From NCBI GenBank assembly GCA_963739995.1, contig CAVUCH010000022.1, forward strand, positions 183,725-247,724: a DNA stretch of 64,000 bases, given 5' to 3'. The notes below the pieces were generated by a model. It did no database searches. It was given only the letters and a program-made list of their open reading frames with translations, and was not told the origin of the DNA. Made by a program: the position numbers and the translations under genes. Positions 54,378 through 63,955 of this stretch are shown one piece after another. Positions within the stretch are counted from its first letter, which is position 1. Every line of letters begins with the position of its first letter. The DNA is from CAVUCH01 sp963739995 (GTDB lineage Bacteria; Acidobacteriota; Vicinamibacteria; Vicinamibacterales; JAENWD01).

Positions 54378-55475
54378 TCAGGGCAAGTCCGTCTTGACGA
54401 CCGCCTGGAGTCTGCTCCTGCCGTTGTCCACGCGGTAGTCGATCCGCTCGGACATCCCCCGGACGATCGCCACGGCGATCGCCTCGTCCTCGTGGGGCAC
54501 GTCGAGCGGATTCTCCCCGGGGTCATCCGTCTCGATGATCAGCTCGAGCCGCCTGCTCTTCTCGGAGTAGGCGATCGTCAGGTCGACGGTGAATGTGCTC
54601 AGATGCCGCACGTAGATGAATAGCAACTCGTCCATTAGCAGGACCAGGTTGTCGCGGGCATTGTGCGACAGGATCTGCCGCTCACAGAACTGTTCGGCCT
54701 GGGCATTCAGCGCATAGATGTCGAACTCGACCGACGTGATGCGCCGGTTGAAGCTGCGGACACGGTTGATGAACGCGCGCGTCTTCCCACGTTGCGGGTT
54801 CTCGAAAATCTGCTGTGGCGTCCCATCCTCGTAGATCCCGCCCTCGTCCATGTAGAAAACCCGGTGCGACACGTCGCGTGCGAACTCCATCTCGTGAGTG
54901 ACAATAGCCATCGTCATGCCTTCCCTGGCCAGCTTGCGGATGACCGCCAGCACCTCGCTGACCATCGTCGGATCGAGCGCCGACGTGGGCTCGTCGAAGA
55001 GCACGATTTCGGGCTCCATCGCCAGGCATCGTGCAATCGCCACCCGCTGTTTCTGACCGCCGGAGAGCTCGTCGGGAAAGCTCGCCGCCTTCTCGCCGAG
55101 ACCCACCATATGCAGCAACTCGTGCGCCTTCTCGTCGGCTTCCCGCCGATTGACGCCCCGCAGCCGAATCGGTGCGATCGTCAGGTTCTCCAGCACCGAG
55201 AGATGCGCGAACAGATTGAACGACTGGAACACCATGTTCATCTTCTGGCGCACCCTGGCGACATCGGCCCTGCCGTGCAGGAGGTCCACACCGTCGACCC
55301 AGACCGAACCGCTCGTGGGGCGATCGAGCAGGTTGAGACAGCGCAGAAACGTGCTCTTGCCGGCACCAGACGGACCGATGATCGAGACCACCTGCCCCCT
55401 GCGGATCTCGACGGTGATGTCCTTCAGCACCGCGACGTCACCGAAGTGCTTGGACAGATGCTCGACCCTGATCAT
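54378..55475 (-). CDS. Amino-acid-type ABC ATPase fused to an RsbW/HATPase-like domain
   Basis: A 365-residue fusion. Residues 1-240 are a GlnQ-type ATPase: Walker A GPSGAGKST (34-42), LSGGQKQRVA (137-146), Walker B IVLFDE (157-162) and VTHEMEFARDVSHRV. Residues 245-365 are an added domain with the layout of an anti-sigma/histidine-kinase ATPase: RDNLVLLMDELLFIYVRH where the N-box should be, LELIIETDDPGENPLD for the G1 region, and AIAVAIVRGMSERIDYR in the G2 position. The N-box Asn and the G2 glycines are not obvious, so it may be a binding or regulatory fold rather than an active kinase. The ATG at 55475 overlaps the upstream stop. Confidence 0.8.
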   Translation of the reverse strand: MIRVEHLSKHFGDVAVLKDITVEIRRGQVVSIIGPSGAGKSTFLRCLNLLDRPTSGSVWVDGVDLLHGRADVARVRQKMNMVFQSFNLFAHLSVLENLTIAPIRLRGVNRREADEKAHELLHMVGLGEKAASFPDELSGGQKQRVAIARCLAMEPEIVLFDEPTSALDPTMVSEVLAVIRKLAREGMTMAIVTHEMEFARDVSHRVFYMDEGGIYEDGTPQQIFENPQRGKTRAFINRVRSFNRRITSVEFDIYALNAQAEQFCERQILSHNARDNLVLLMDELLFIYVRHLSTFTVDLTIAYSEKSRRLELIIETDDPGENPLDVPHEDEAIAVAIVRGMSERIDYRVDNGRSRLQAVVKTDLP

Positions 55476-57049
55476 CGCGCGCCCGCCTTCCGGCGCCGGT
55501 ACTTCGGATCGGTGACTCGCTCCAGGTATTCCAGCGACTGCATGAGGGACCACGAGATCAGGAAATACAGCACCGCCACCATGATGAGCGGAAAGAAGGC
55601 ATCAAACGTCCGGCTCCGGATGATGTCGCTGGCTTTCGTCAGGTCCTGCACGGCGATGTAGCCGACAACTGACGTCATCTTGACCAGCGAGATGAACTCT
55701 CCCTTGTAGACGGGCAGCGTCCGCCGCACCATCTGCGGGATGACGATGAAGCGGAACGTCTGCGCGCGGGTGAATCCCATGGCCGTGCCGGCCTCGAACT
55801 GTCCCTTGTCCACGCTCTCCACGCCCGATCGGAAAATCTCCGAAACGTACGCCGCGAAATTCATCGCGAACGCTATGACGGCCACGAGGATCGGGTTGAT
55901 GTTGACCGAGCCGAACACCACGTAGAAGGTGATCAGCAGCAGCACCACGATTGGCGTGCCGCGCAGCACGGCGATGTAGATGCGTGCCGGCACGCTCAGT
56001 ACCGCCAGCCGCGACATGCGCATGAAGCACACCAGCGCGCCGAGAGCGGTGCCGAGAAGCGCCGCCAGTGCAGCGATGATGGCAGTGGCCTTGAGCCCAT
56101 CCCAGAGCAGCAGGTACCGCTTCTCGTGGACGATGTTGCTCTGGAAACTGGAGAGCACCCTGCCCAGAAATGAATCGCGCCCGGGCCCGGGCGTGGCGGT
56201 CGCGGCACCCCCGGCAAGGTTCGACTTCAGCGCGTAGACCACGACCGCGGCCTCGTGGTACGGATCGGAGAAGTCAATCCGCTGCTTCCGTTCGTCCGTG
56301 ATGAAGATCGAGGCTGCGATCATCTCCACCTTGCCGCTGGCCGTCGCAGCAATCAGGCTGGCAAACGGCATCTGCCGGAACGTCACGGAGCGGCCGAGGT
56401 GTGCCGCAAACCGCTGGATCAACTCGATATCGAAGCCAACCAGGGCACCATCCTTCACCGCGGCAAACGGCAGCCCCGAGCCGGAAACCCCGACGACCAG
56501 CGTGCCCCGAGGGTTGGACACGGCGAGGTCGGGCATCTCAATATCGTGCGTGAGCAGCCACCGCGACACCATCCCCGCATGCACCCCGTCGCTCTTGATC
56601 TGCGAGAGAAACCGGTTGAACCGGTGCCTGAGTGCGATATTGTCCTTGCGAAACCCGGCCGCGATCGGAAACGACACCAACGGCTCGCCGAGCACCGCGA
56701 GCGCACCGTTCGTGCGAAGCCGTTCGGCCAGCGGTTCGGCGTCGGACAAGGCGGCGTCCACCTTGCCGGACATGACCGCCAGCGTCAGATCCGTGGGCGA
56801 GTCGTACTGCAGGACCGTGGCCTTCGGGTACAACTTCGTGGCCAGTGTGTCGTGCACGGTGCCGAGCACCACGCCTATGCGCTTGTCCTTCAGGTCCGCT
56901 GTGGACGCCATCTTCGCGCTCGCGCCCTGTGGGCCGTGTGGACCGACATCGCCGCTCGCTGCGCCGCCCCTGAGGCATCCGCCGCACAGGGTGGCCGAGG
57001 CCAGCAGGATCACCGCTCCACGTGCACAACGGTTCATCTGCATCCCCAT
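55472..57049 (-). CDS. Fused amino-acid ABC transporter: two binding domains plus permease
   Basis: A 525-residue lipoprotein-permease fusion. The signal ends in a lipobox (LLASATLCGGC). The first SBP_bac_3-like region (about 45-165: KDKRIGVVLGTVHDTLATK, LAVMSGKVDAALSDAEPL) is shortened. The second (about 175-290) reads GTLVVGVSGSGLPFAAVKDG, GFDIELIQRFAAHLGRSV and ERKQRIDFSDPYHEAAVVV. The permease part (about 310-515) has the GlnP hallmark helices and EAGTAMGFTRAQTFRFIVIPQ as EAA loop. Polar amino acid import is the likely role. It is cotranscribed with the fused ATPase, so a whole importer is encoded in two genes. ATGs at 57043 and 57037 are alternative starts. Confidence 0.82.
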   Translation of the reverse strand: MGMQMNRCARGAVILLASATLCGGCLRGGAASGDVGPHGPQGASAKMASTADLKDKRIGVVLGTVHDTLATKLYPKATVLQYDSPTDLTLAVMSGKVDAALSDAEPLAERLRTNGALAVLGEPLVSFPIAAGFRKDNIALRHRFNRFLSQIKSDGVHAGMVSRWLLTHDIEMPDLAVSNPRGTLVVGVSGSGLPFAAVKDGALVGFDIELIQRFAAHLGRSVTFRQMPFASLIAATASGKVEMIAASIFITDERKQRIDFSDPYHEAAVVVYALKSNLAGGAATATPGPGRDSFLGRVLSSFQSNIVHEKRYLLLWDGLKATAIIAALAALLGTALGALVCFMRMSRLAVLSVPARIYIAVLRGTPIVVLLLITFYVVFGSVNINPILVAVIAFAMNFAAYVSEIFRSGVESVDKGQFEAGTAMGFTRAQTFRFIVIPQMVRRTLPVYKGEFISLVKMTSVVGYIAVQDLTKASDIIRSRTFDAFFPLIMVAVLYFLISWSLMQSLEYLERVTDPKYRRRKAGAR

Positions 57050-57063
57050 GGTGGAAGTCGCCG

Positions 57064-57249
57064 TCACATCGCGTTCGTGTCGAGGTAAACGCCGGCGAGC
57101 ATCAGGCCCATCAACGCGAGCAGCCACAGGGCCGCGGTTGCAGCGGGCGCGCAGTTGAACGCCCGCGTCGGCGGGGCGACCCCGCAGAGCAGCGCCAGCG
57201 GTGCGCCGGGTGCCCGGGTCCCGCAAGCAGCGGCGAGCTGTCGGCACAT
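57064..57249 (-). CDS. Possible small membrane protein upstream of the fused importer
   Basis: A 61-residue frame (MCRQLAAACGTRAPG onward) with one hydrophobic helix near the C-terminus (AATAALWLLALMGLMLAGVY). It lies 14 bp upstream of the fused transporter gene on the same strand and could be cotranscribed. There is no clear ribosome-binding site and no recognised family, so the call rests on position and on the helix. Confidence 0.3.
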   Translation of the reverse strand: MCRQLAAACGTRAPGAPLALLCGVAPPTRAFNCAPAATAALWLLALMGLMLAGVYLDTNAM

Positions 57250-57746
57250 CCAGCATGCGTAACGACCGGGCTTATGGCAATCGGAGAAGCTGTCGGGCGG
57301 TTCAGCTAAGCGCCCCGCCATATTGGCTGAAGCCCGGTGGGAACTCAAGGGCCCTGCCGGCCTGTAAAGCTCCGTCCGTCTATGCCGGCCGCGCGCCGAC
57401 GACGGTACGTTCGACCGGCGGCAGCTCTCGGCCGAAGGGCGACTTCGCGTCAACGCGCCTCACACGAAGGGGCGTTGGCCTCCTCGCGGGCGAGCCGTGC
57501 GTCTGCCCGGTTGTCAAAACGCTATTCGCGGCGAGTCGGGTCGTCAGCCAGAGGATCGTGTGCAGCGGCGCGCTGACACAGCCGAAGGGCCTCCTGGGCG
57601 CGTTTCAAGCTCGCCTTTCGTCGCCAACCCGGTCCCCGGTGACACGGCGGCAGATCCAGCAGGAACCGGATTGTTCTACTACCGTCCGATCGCTGGAGAA
57701 ATCGCCAGAGTGAAATGGAAGTTGCGGTAGCCGGGGGAGGGCTTCT
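57250..57746. other. About 500 bp without a supported gene
   Basis: Open frames occur on both strands but are Arg/Pro/Ala-rich and lack motifs or credible starts. This stretch probably includes the promoter of the importer genes. No RNA gene or strong hairpin was recognised. Confidence 0.3.
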
Positions 57747-58132
57747 CTAATCGATCTCGGTCTCGGGTGGCAGCCCGTGAGCCGACAAGCTGGCACGGAG
57801 AACTGACGCGCGTTTAATCGCGTCCGCAAGCGTCGGGTGGGATTCAGCGACGAGAAGGTCGTTCTCGCCGTCGCACGCAAGGCAGAGCACTACTCCGGTG
57901 TCGGCGGCAACGACGTAGCAGACGACCTCGTGGTGCAGTCCCTGTGCTCCGTGGCTTCCGTGCGGGTTTCTGAGCGTTCCAGGGCCTGCGCGATGCACGG
58001 CGGGTTGGAGTTGCTGGCCCGCACTTCGTCGAGCTCGGTTGGTCTGAGGCCAAGCGCGGCGGCGTCGTGCAGCCTGCCACCGCCCCCTACAGATCTGCAC
58101 GCGGCGCGACAACATCGTAATCTCTCCCTCAC
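57747..58132 (-). CDS. Small hypothetical protein, frameshifted
   Basis: Two adjoining minus-strand frames look like parts of one protein of about 125 residues. The first reads LGLRPTELDEVRASNSNPP, CIAQALERSETRTEATEH. The second, one base out of phase after about 57950, reads HHEVVCYVVAADTGVVLCLA, ENDLLVAESHPTLADAIKRA and ends LPPETEID. Neither is recognised. The upstream start (58132, or an ATG near 58115 in the other frame) is uncertain. The break resembles the other one-base shifts in the window. Confidence 0.4.
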
Positions 58133-58361
58133 CTCGCCGCTCCTGACTTGCTGACCGCTTCATAGGACGCTTTTGTCCCAGGCGATGGATTCCGCGGCAA
58201 TGAACGTGGGACCGCCCGCACCTCCCCCGAGATTTTGCCAATTGCAGCCCTAGCTCACCTCCGCTCTAGCTCGGCACCCAGCTTGCCCTGCAGCCCTGCG
58301 GTTCGGGACCTCACCGCACTAACGCTTCGAGTTCCCCTCCCTTCCACAGAGGTCGGTAGCA

Positions 58362-61300
58362 ATGGGCAGCTGGCGAAGCGTGTGTCTCCGTGTGTCTCTG
58401 TGTTCGGCGGCGGCCCTGCTGGCCGTGGCGCCCGCGCGCGCGGCGGACATCTACGTCGCCGCCGGCGCGAACCTGCAGACGGCCATCGACGCCGCGCAGC
58501 CCGGCGACCGCCTGCTGCTGGCCCCCGGCGCCACCTTCACTGGCAACTTCCGCCTGCCCAACAAGGGCGCGGCCACCACCTACATCACCATCCGCTCGGC
58601 CGCCGCCGACACGCTGCTGCCGCTCGCCGGGGTCCGCATCACGCCCGCCGATGCCCCGAACCTGCCCGTCCTCCGCTCGCCGAACACAGCCTCGGCGCTC
58701 ACCACCGCCGCCGGCGCGCATCACTGGCGCCTGCAGTACCTGGAGTTCCGCGCCAACAGTCGCGGCTTCGGGGACATCATCGCGCTCGGCGCCAGCACGC
58801 AGACCCTGCTCACGCAGGTGCCGCACCATCTCGTGCTCGACCACCTCTATATCCATGGCGACCCCGCGCTCGGCCAGAAGCGCGGCATCGCGTTGCACAG
58901 TGGCGCCACCTGGATCACCGATTCCTACATCGCCGACATGAAGGGCGTCGGCATGGATACGCAGGCCATCAACGGCTACAACGGCCCCGGACCCTACACC
59001 ATCGTCAACAACTACCTCGAGGCGGCGGGCGAGAACTTCATGCTCGGCGGCGCCAGTCCGAAGATCCCCGGTCTGATCCCCGCGGACATCGAGTTCACCG
59101 GCAATCATCTCTACAAGCCGCTCGCCTGGCGCACCCCGATCGTGCCCACCCCCGCCGGGCTGACCGCCGTCGCCGGTGGCAGCGGTGCGCTCCCCGCCGG
59201 GACGTACTCCTATCGCGTGGTGGCCGCGCGTCGCACGGCGCAGGACGCGTGGGCCTACTCTGCGCGCAGTCCCGAGGTCACCGTCGCGGTCGCCGCCGGC
59301 GGGCGCGTCACGGTCGCGTGGGCGCCGGTCGCGGGCGCGACCACGTATCGCGTCTACCGAGGGGCAGCGCCCGGGGCCCAGGACCGCTACTTCGGCACGG
59401 CGGCGACGAGCTTCGTCGACGACGGCTCGCTCGCGGGCGTGGCCGACACGGGCACGTGGGCCACGGGCACGCGCTGGGCGGTGAAGAACCTCTTCGAGCT
59501 GAAGGTGGGGGAACGCGTCCGCGTGCACGGCAACCTGATGGAGCACTGCTGGAAGGAGTCGCAGACCGGCTTTGCCGTGCTGCTCACCCCCCGCAACCAG
59601 GACGCGACCTCCCCGTGGGTGTACGTGCGCGACGTGACGTTCACCGGCAATCTGGTGCGGCATGCCGGCGCCGGCGTGCAGATCGAGGGCTACGACACCA
59701 ACGCGCCCAGCGCGCAGACCCGCCGCATCACGATCGCCCACAACATCTTCGACGACATCAACTCGGTCCGGTGGGGCGGCAGCGGCCGCTGGATCCAGAT
59801 CGGCAACGGGCCCAGTGACCTCACGGTCGATCACAACACCGTGCTGCACGATGGCCACGCGATGTACGTGTATGGCGGCAGTTACGGCGCCGAGATGACG
59901 GTGGCGAACCTGCGCTTCACGAACAACCTGCTGAAGCACAACACCTACGGGATCATGGGCAGCGGGCGGGCCTACGGGACCGACACGCTGACCGCGTACT
60001 TCCCGGGTGCGGTCCTGCAGCGGAACACATTGGCCGGGGGCGCGGCCTCACAGTATCCGGCCGGCACGGAGTTTCCCGCCGTCGCGTTCTGGCAGGGGCA
60101 ATTTGTCGATGTCGCGGCCTCCAATTTCGCGTTGATCCCGGGCAGCGGCTACCGCGCGAGCGGCACGGATGCGCTCGATCTCGGTGCGCCCGTGGCGCAG
60201 GTCGAAGCCGCCGCGCGGGCGGCGCTGCAAGGCGGCACGGGGGCGCCGCCGCCGGTGGTCATCAGCACGCCGACGCTCCCCGATGGACGAACAGGGGCGG
60301 CGTATGCGGCGACCCTCCAGGCGGGCGGCGGGTCGGGGAGCTACCGCTGGACGCTGACAGCCGCTGCGCTGCCTTCGGGGCTGTCACTCGCCGCGGCCAC
60401 GGGCGTCCTCAGCGGAACCCCAGAGCGGCCCGGCACCTTCCCGATCACCATTCAGGCGCAGGACGCGGCCGACGCGACGAACGCCGTTTCCCAGACCTAT
60501 GCGCTGACGATTGCCTCAACGCCGCCTGCTGTGTCGCTGACGTCGCCGCTCCACGGGGCGACCCTCGTGGACCCCACTGTAGCGCTCGTCGCCACGGCCA
60601 CGGACGCGGACGGCACGGTGACGCGCGTGGACTTCTACGCGAACGCGACCATGGTTGGCAGCGCGGCCGCGGCACCGTGGTCAATGACCTGGGATCCCGT
60701 GGCCCCGGGGACATACCGTCTCACGGCCGTAGCCAGCGACAATGACGGCCTCACCACGGTCAGTGCTGCCGCAGACGTGACGGTGCTGGGCCCGGTCACG
60801 ATCGAAACGATGGCACTGCCACAGGCGCAGGCGGCAACGCCGTATGCCGTAACGCTTGTCGCCACCGGCGGGACGGGTGTCTACGCGTGGAGGCTCGCTG
60901 CGGGCCAACTCCCCGCGGGCGTGTCACTAGGCGCGTCGTCCGGGGTGATCGCCGGCACGCCCCTGCAGCAGGGCACGTTCTCGTTCACCGTGCGTGCACA
61001 GGATGCGAGTGACGCCACAAACGCGACAACGCGCTCATACACGCTCAGCATCGCATCGAGCCCCGACCTGCTCGTGTCGGCGCTGGCCGCGCCCGCGATC
61101 GCGGCAGCGGGTTCGGCAATCGCCGTGTCGGACACCACGTCGAACAACGGCGGCGGCAGCGCCGGCGCGTCTGTGACCCGCTTCTACTTCTCGAAGAACT
61201 CCCTATTTGATGCCACGGACGTGCTGCTCGGCAGCCGCCCGGTGTCGGCGCTCGGCACCGGGGCGGTTTCGTCTGCGTCGACGACCGTCACGCTCCCCGC

Positions 61301-62465
61301 AGGTCTGACGAGCGGCACCTATTACGTCGTGGCCAGGGCCGACGCCGCCGGCGACGTTCCAGAAGGCAACGAAAGCAACAATACCAGGGCGGCAATCATC
61401 CGCATCGGTGCCGACCTGACGGTCGCAGCGGTTACGGCGCCGGCGACGGCTGCGGCCGGATCCCCGATTGCCATATCCGACACGATCACCAACACCGGCG
61501 GTGGTGCGGCAGCCGCGTCGGTCACGAGGTTCTACCTGTCGGCCAACGGCGTGCTCGATGCCGGCGATACAGCCCTCGGGGCCCGTGCGGTTCCCGCGCT
61601 GTCGGGCGGGGCATCAAACGCCGCCTCTTCGCTCATGACGATTCCCGCCACGATGACGGGAGGGGCGTACTTCATCATCGGGCAGGCAGACGGCGATGCG
61701 AGGGTGGCCGAAACCTCGGAAGGCAACAACACCAGGGTCGGCGGGCTCGTGAAGATCGGTGCTGATCTGGTCGTATCGGTCGCCATGCCGCCTCCCGTGG
61801 GCGCGGGCGGCTCTGTCCTCGTCACCGACACGACGAAGAACTGGGGAGCCGCTCCGGCCGACGACACGAGCACCGCCATCTACCTGTCGGCGAACGCCGT
61901 GCTCGACGCCGCCGACGTCTTGCTGGGCACCCGTCTGGTGCCACCGCTCGGTCTGAATGGGGCGCATACGGCGTCGACGACGGTGCAGATCCCAGCCTCC
62001 ACCCCGACCGGCACCTACTACCTGCTTGCGATGGCCGATGCCGGCGGTCGCATCGCCGAAGGCAATGAGGCCAACAACACTGCCGGCGCCATCATGCGGG
62101 TGGGCTCGGACCTGATCGTAACGGCGCTTTCGGCGCCGGCGAGCGCAGTGTCGGGAACCGCGATCACCGTCACCGATACGGTCAAGAACCAGGGCGGGGG
62201 CGCCGCGGCTGCATCGGCGACGACGTTTTACCTGTCCACCAACGCGTCGCTCGATACGAATGACACGCTCCTGGCCGCCAGGCCCGTCGGTTCATTGAAC
62301 ACCGGCGGGACGGCGTCAGGCTCGACCGTCATGACTCTGCCAGCCGGCTTGCCTACTGCGTCGTTCTACGTGGTTGCGGTCGCGGATGGCGAGGTGCAGG
62401 TCAGCGAGACGTTCGAGATCAACAATTCCCGTGCGGTGGTCGTCCATGTGAGCGCGGCGCCTTAA
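58362..62465 (+). CDS. Giant secreted beta-helix protein with Ig-like and CARDB domains
   Basis: A 1,367-residue exported protein. After the signal peptide (VSLCSAAALLAVAPARA), residues 28-620 form a right-handed parallel beta-helix (ANLQTAIDAAQPGDRLLLAP, GIALHSGATWITDSYIAD, DLTVDHNTVLHDGHAMYV) interrupted at about 265-370 by a fibronectin-III-like insert (GTYSYRVVAARRTAQD, ATTYRVYRGAAPG). Two He_PIG-type Ig modules (LPSGLSLAAATGVLSGTP and LPAGVSLGASSGVIAGTP) flank a bacterial Ig-like domain. Four CARDB repeats follow (about 905-1367), each with a GTYYVVA- or EGNESNNT-like end. It is probably a cell-surface or secreted polysaccharide-binding protein; no catalytic residues can be assigned with confidence. 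Confidence 0.85.
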   Translation: MGSWRSVCLRVSLCSAAALLAVAPARAADIYVAAGANLQTAIDAAQPGDRLLLAPGATFTGNFRLPNKGAATTYITIRSAAADTLLPLAGVRITPADAPNLPVLRSPNTASALTTAAGAHHWRLQYLEFRANSRGFGDIIALGASTQTLLTQVPHHLVLDHLYIHGDPALGQKRGIALHSGATWITDSYIADMKGVGMDTQAINGYNGPGPYTIVNNYLEAAGENFMLGGASPKIPGLIPADIEFTGNHLYKPLAWRTPIVPTPAGLTAVAGGSGALPAGTYSYRVVAARRTAQDAWAYSARSPEVTVAVAAGGRVTVAWAPVAGATTYRVYRGAAPGAQDRYFGTAATSFVDDGSLAGVADTGTWATGTRWAVKNLFELKVGERVRVHGNLMEHCWKESQTGFAVLLTPRNQDATSPWVYVRDVTFTGNLVRHAGAGVQIEGYDTNAPSAQTRRITIAHNIFDDINSVRWGGSGRWIQIGNGPSDLTVDHNTVLHDGHAMYVYGGSYGAEMTVANLRFTNNLLKHNTYGIMGSGRAYGTDTLTAYFPGAVLQRNTLAGGAASQYPAGTEFPAVAFWQGQFVDVAASNFALIPGSGYRASGTDALDLGAPVAQVEAAARAALQGGTGAPPPVVISTPTLPDGRTGAAYAATLQAGGGSGSYRWTLTAAALPSGLSLAAATGVLSGTPERPGTFPITIQAQDAADATNAVSQTYALTIASTPPAVSLTSPLHGATLVDPTVALVATATDADGTVTRVDFYANATMVGSAAAAPWSMTWDPVAPGTYRLTAVASDNDGLTTVSAAADVTVLGPVTIETMALPQAQAATPYAVTLVATGGTGVYAWRLAAGQLPAGVSLGASSGVIAGTPLQQGTFSFTVRAQDASDATNATTRSYTLSIASSPDLLVSALAAPAIAAAGSAIAVSDTTSNNGGGSAGASVTRFYFSKNSLFDATDVLLGSRPVSALGTGAVSSASTTVTLPAGLTSGTYYVVARADAAGDVPEGNESNNTRAAIIRIGADLTVAAVTAPATAAAGSPIAISDTITNTGGGAAAASVTRFYLSANGVLDAGDTALGARAVPALSGGASNAASSLMTIPATMTGGAYFIIGQADGDARVAETSEGNNTRVGGLVKIGADLVVSVAMPPPVGAGGSVLVTDTTKNWGAAPADDTSTAIYLSANAVLDAADVLLGTRLVPPLGLNGAHTASTTVQIPASTPTGTYYLLAMADAGGRIAEGNEANNTAGAIMRVGSDLIVTALSAPASAVSGTAITVTDTVKNQGGGAAAASATTFYLSTNASLDTNDTLLAARPVGSLNTGGTASGSTVMTLPAGLPTASFYVVAVADGEVQVSETFEINNSRAVVVHVSAAP

Positions 62466-63159
62466 GTTCAAGTCCAACGGTGCTCGACGGCGGGCCGGGC
62501 GCGAGCAGCAGCGCGTTTGGCTCGCTCACTGATCCCGCACCTTGGCGACTGGACCGTCGACGCCATTGGGCAATTGCTCGTTCGCGAGCTGATCCTCGTC
62601 TCCCACGGCCTTCTTCAGCCGGAGCAGCTCAGTCTTCCACGTCGCGGTGAGCGGAAACTCCCGATCTACCCGATCGGATCCACGTCCGCGCTGCTGGTGA
62701 ACCTTGAAGCCTGCAACGCGTGCGGCGTGTCGAACTGGGGCTGGCAGAACGGGGCGTACTGGTTGTCACAGGCGACAACCGTGACGTTGCCGCGGGCGGG
62801 CGGACGCCACACCATCCGTCTGGCAAGACCCCCGGGCCGCTCTCTACGCGCCGTTGGGCATCGGCAGACCGCCACGACGCGGAAACACTATGCGCCCGTC
62901 CTGGTGAGCCGGTTGAAGAACGCAAGCGAACGCCTGGCGGGACGTTTCAAGGGCTGGCAGCCGGATCTGGATGGGTCGGACGACGGCGCGGGACACGGTT
63001 CGAACAGCCCCGGCTCCGACGTCGCTGCAACCGACACGGACGGGACAGTGCATTGAAAAAGCCAACCGACGGGTGACAGGCTCCCGGATAGCGGTCGGGA
63101 GAGGCGTGATTGTTGCTTCGGCGCGACGCACTACGGGTGGGTTGCACAGGAGTGCCGTG
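62466..63159. other. 694-bp stretch with only gene relics
   Basis: No complete gene is supported. Bases 62655-62825 hold a carbohydrate-binding-domain relic (listed separately). On the minus strand near 62530-62640 a frame reads WKTELLRLKKAVGDEDQL, a short helical piece of an unidentified protein. The rest shows nothing recognisable apart from the upstream region of the PEP-CTERM gene. Confidence 0.35.
62655..62825 (+). pseudogene. Relic of a carbohydrate-binding domain
   Basis: The plus-strand frame reads PIYPIGSTSALLVNLEACN, GVSNWGWQNGAYWLSQATT and VTLPRAGGRHTIRL. This closely matches the C-terminal half of the carbohydrate-binding modules found at the ends of many acidobacterial secreted proteins, where REDG and DQIVLSP normally follow. 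Here the frame diverges right after HTIRL, and neither the N-terminal half nor a signal peptide is present. It is best read as a fragment left from a deleted secreted-protein gene. Confidence 0.5.
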
Positions 63160-63894
63160 ATGATGCTCTTTCTCCGCTCTATCTGCGCAGTGGCGGTGTC
63201 ACTATGGTTCCTTGCTTCCGCGACGGTCGCCCACGCCGATCCGATCGTCATCTCGTCCGGCGTGGCCACCGGCCACGCGCAAGGGGCTGGCGTCTCGCAT
63301 CTGATCATGAACGTGCAAGGGCCCGCGTTCTCGTTCTTGACCAGCGGCGGCCCCATCGGGGGATTTCTCCCCAATATTGACGAGTGCAGCCCGTGTGGCA
63401 AGTTCCAGGATGGCGTCTTTGTGCCCTCGGGGGTCGTGGACCTCGGGGCGACGCTCGACACTCAAAAACTGCTCATGGAACCCGGAAGCGGCACCGGAGT
63501 CATCGAAGGCGTCACCTACCCGCACGTCTGGGTGGGGTTCGAATCTGGAACAATCACCACGCCCACGGTGACGCTGACCGAGCTCGGCGAATCATTCGTG
63601 GACGTTCCGTTCAGCTTCAATACCCTGATGCATGGATACCTCGGGGACCTGGTCCAGGGCAATCTGGAGCGCGTCTTCACAGTCGAACTCACAGGCAGCG
63701 GCAGGGCGTCGGCGACCTTCATCGGCCTCGCGGATGATGAGCACGGCCAGACCTTTTCCATGAGTTCCTTCATACGGTACGACTTCGTGCAGCCGCAGCC
63801 GGTGCCGGAGCCCGGGACGCTGTTCCTGGTGGGTGGCGCGATCGTTGCGCTCGCGGCCAGGCGGTCACTGGCGAGCCGACGCCGAGAAGGGTAG
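63160..63894 (+). CDS. PEP-CTERM sorting-domain protein
   Basis: A 244-residue exported protein. The signal peptide is ICAVAVSLWFLASATVAHA. The body is beta-rich with a CSPCG pair (NIDECSPCGKFQDGVF) and HVWVGFESGTITTPTVTLTE. The C-terminus is a classic PEP-CTERM signal: VPEPGTLFLVGGAIVALAA followed by basic RRSLASRRREG. Such proteins are processed by exosortase and released or anchored at the surface. No exosortase gene is in this window. The ATG at 63160 is preceded by AGGAG at 63148-63152. Confidence 0.85.
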   Translation: MMLFLRSICAVAVSLWFLASATVAHADPIVISSGVATGHAQGAGVSHLIMNVQGPAFSFLTSGGPIGGFLPNIDECSPCGKFQDGVFVPSGVVDLGATLDTQKLLMEPGSGTGVIEGVTYPHVWVGFESGTITTPTVTLTELGESFVDVPFSFNTLMHGYLGDLVQGNLERVFTVELTGSGRASATFIGLADDEHGQTFSMSSFIRYDFVQPQPVPEPGTLFLVGGAIVALAARRSLASRRREG

Positions 63895-63955
63895 AACGGC
63901 TGGCACCATAGGCTGGCACCCTCGGTAAACATTGGGCGAAGTCGCGGTTCCTTGC

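Noticed and set aside
40056..57049. Reading the whole 40-57 kb region as a phage-defence island because of recombinases at a tRNA
   Set aside because: No nuclease, NTPase-effector, methylase or toxin gene is visible. The cargo is transporters and signalling proteins, so a defence role is not supported.
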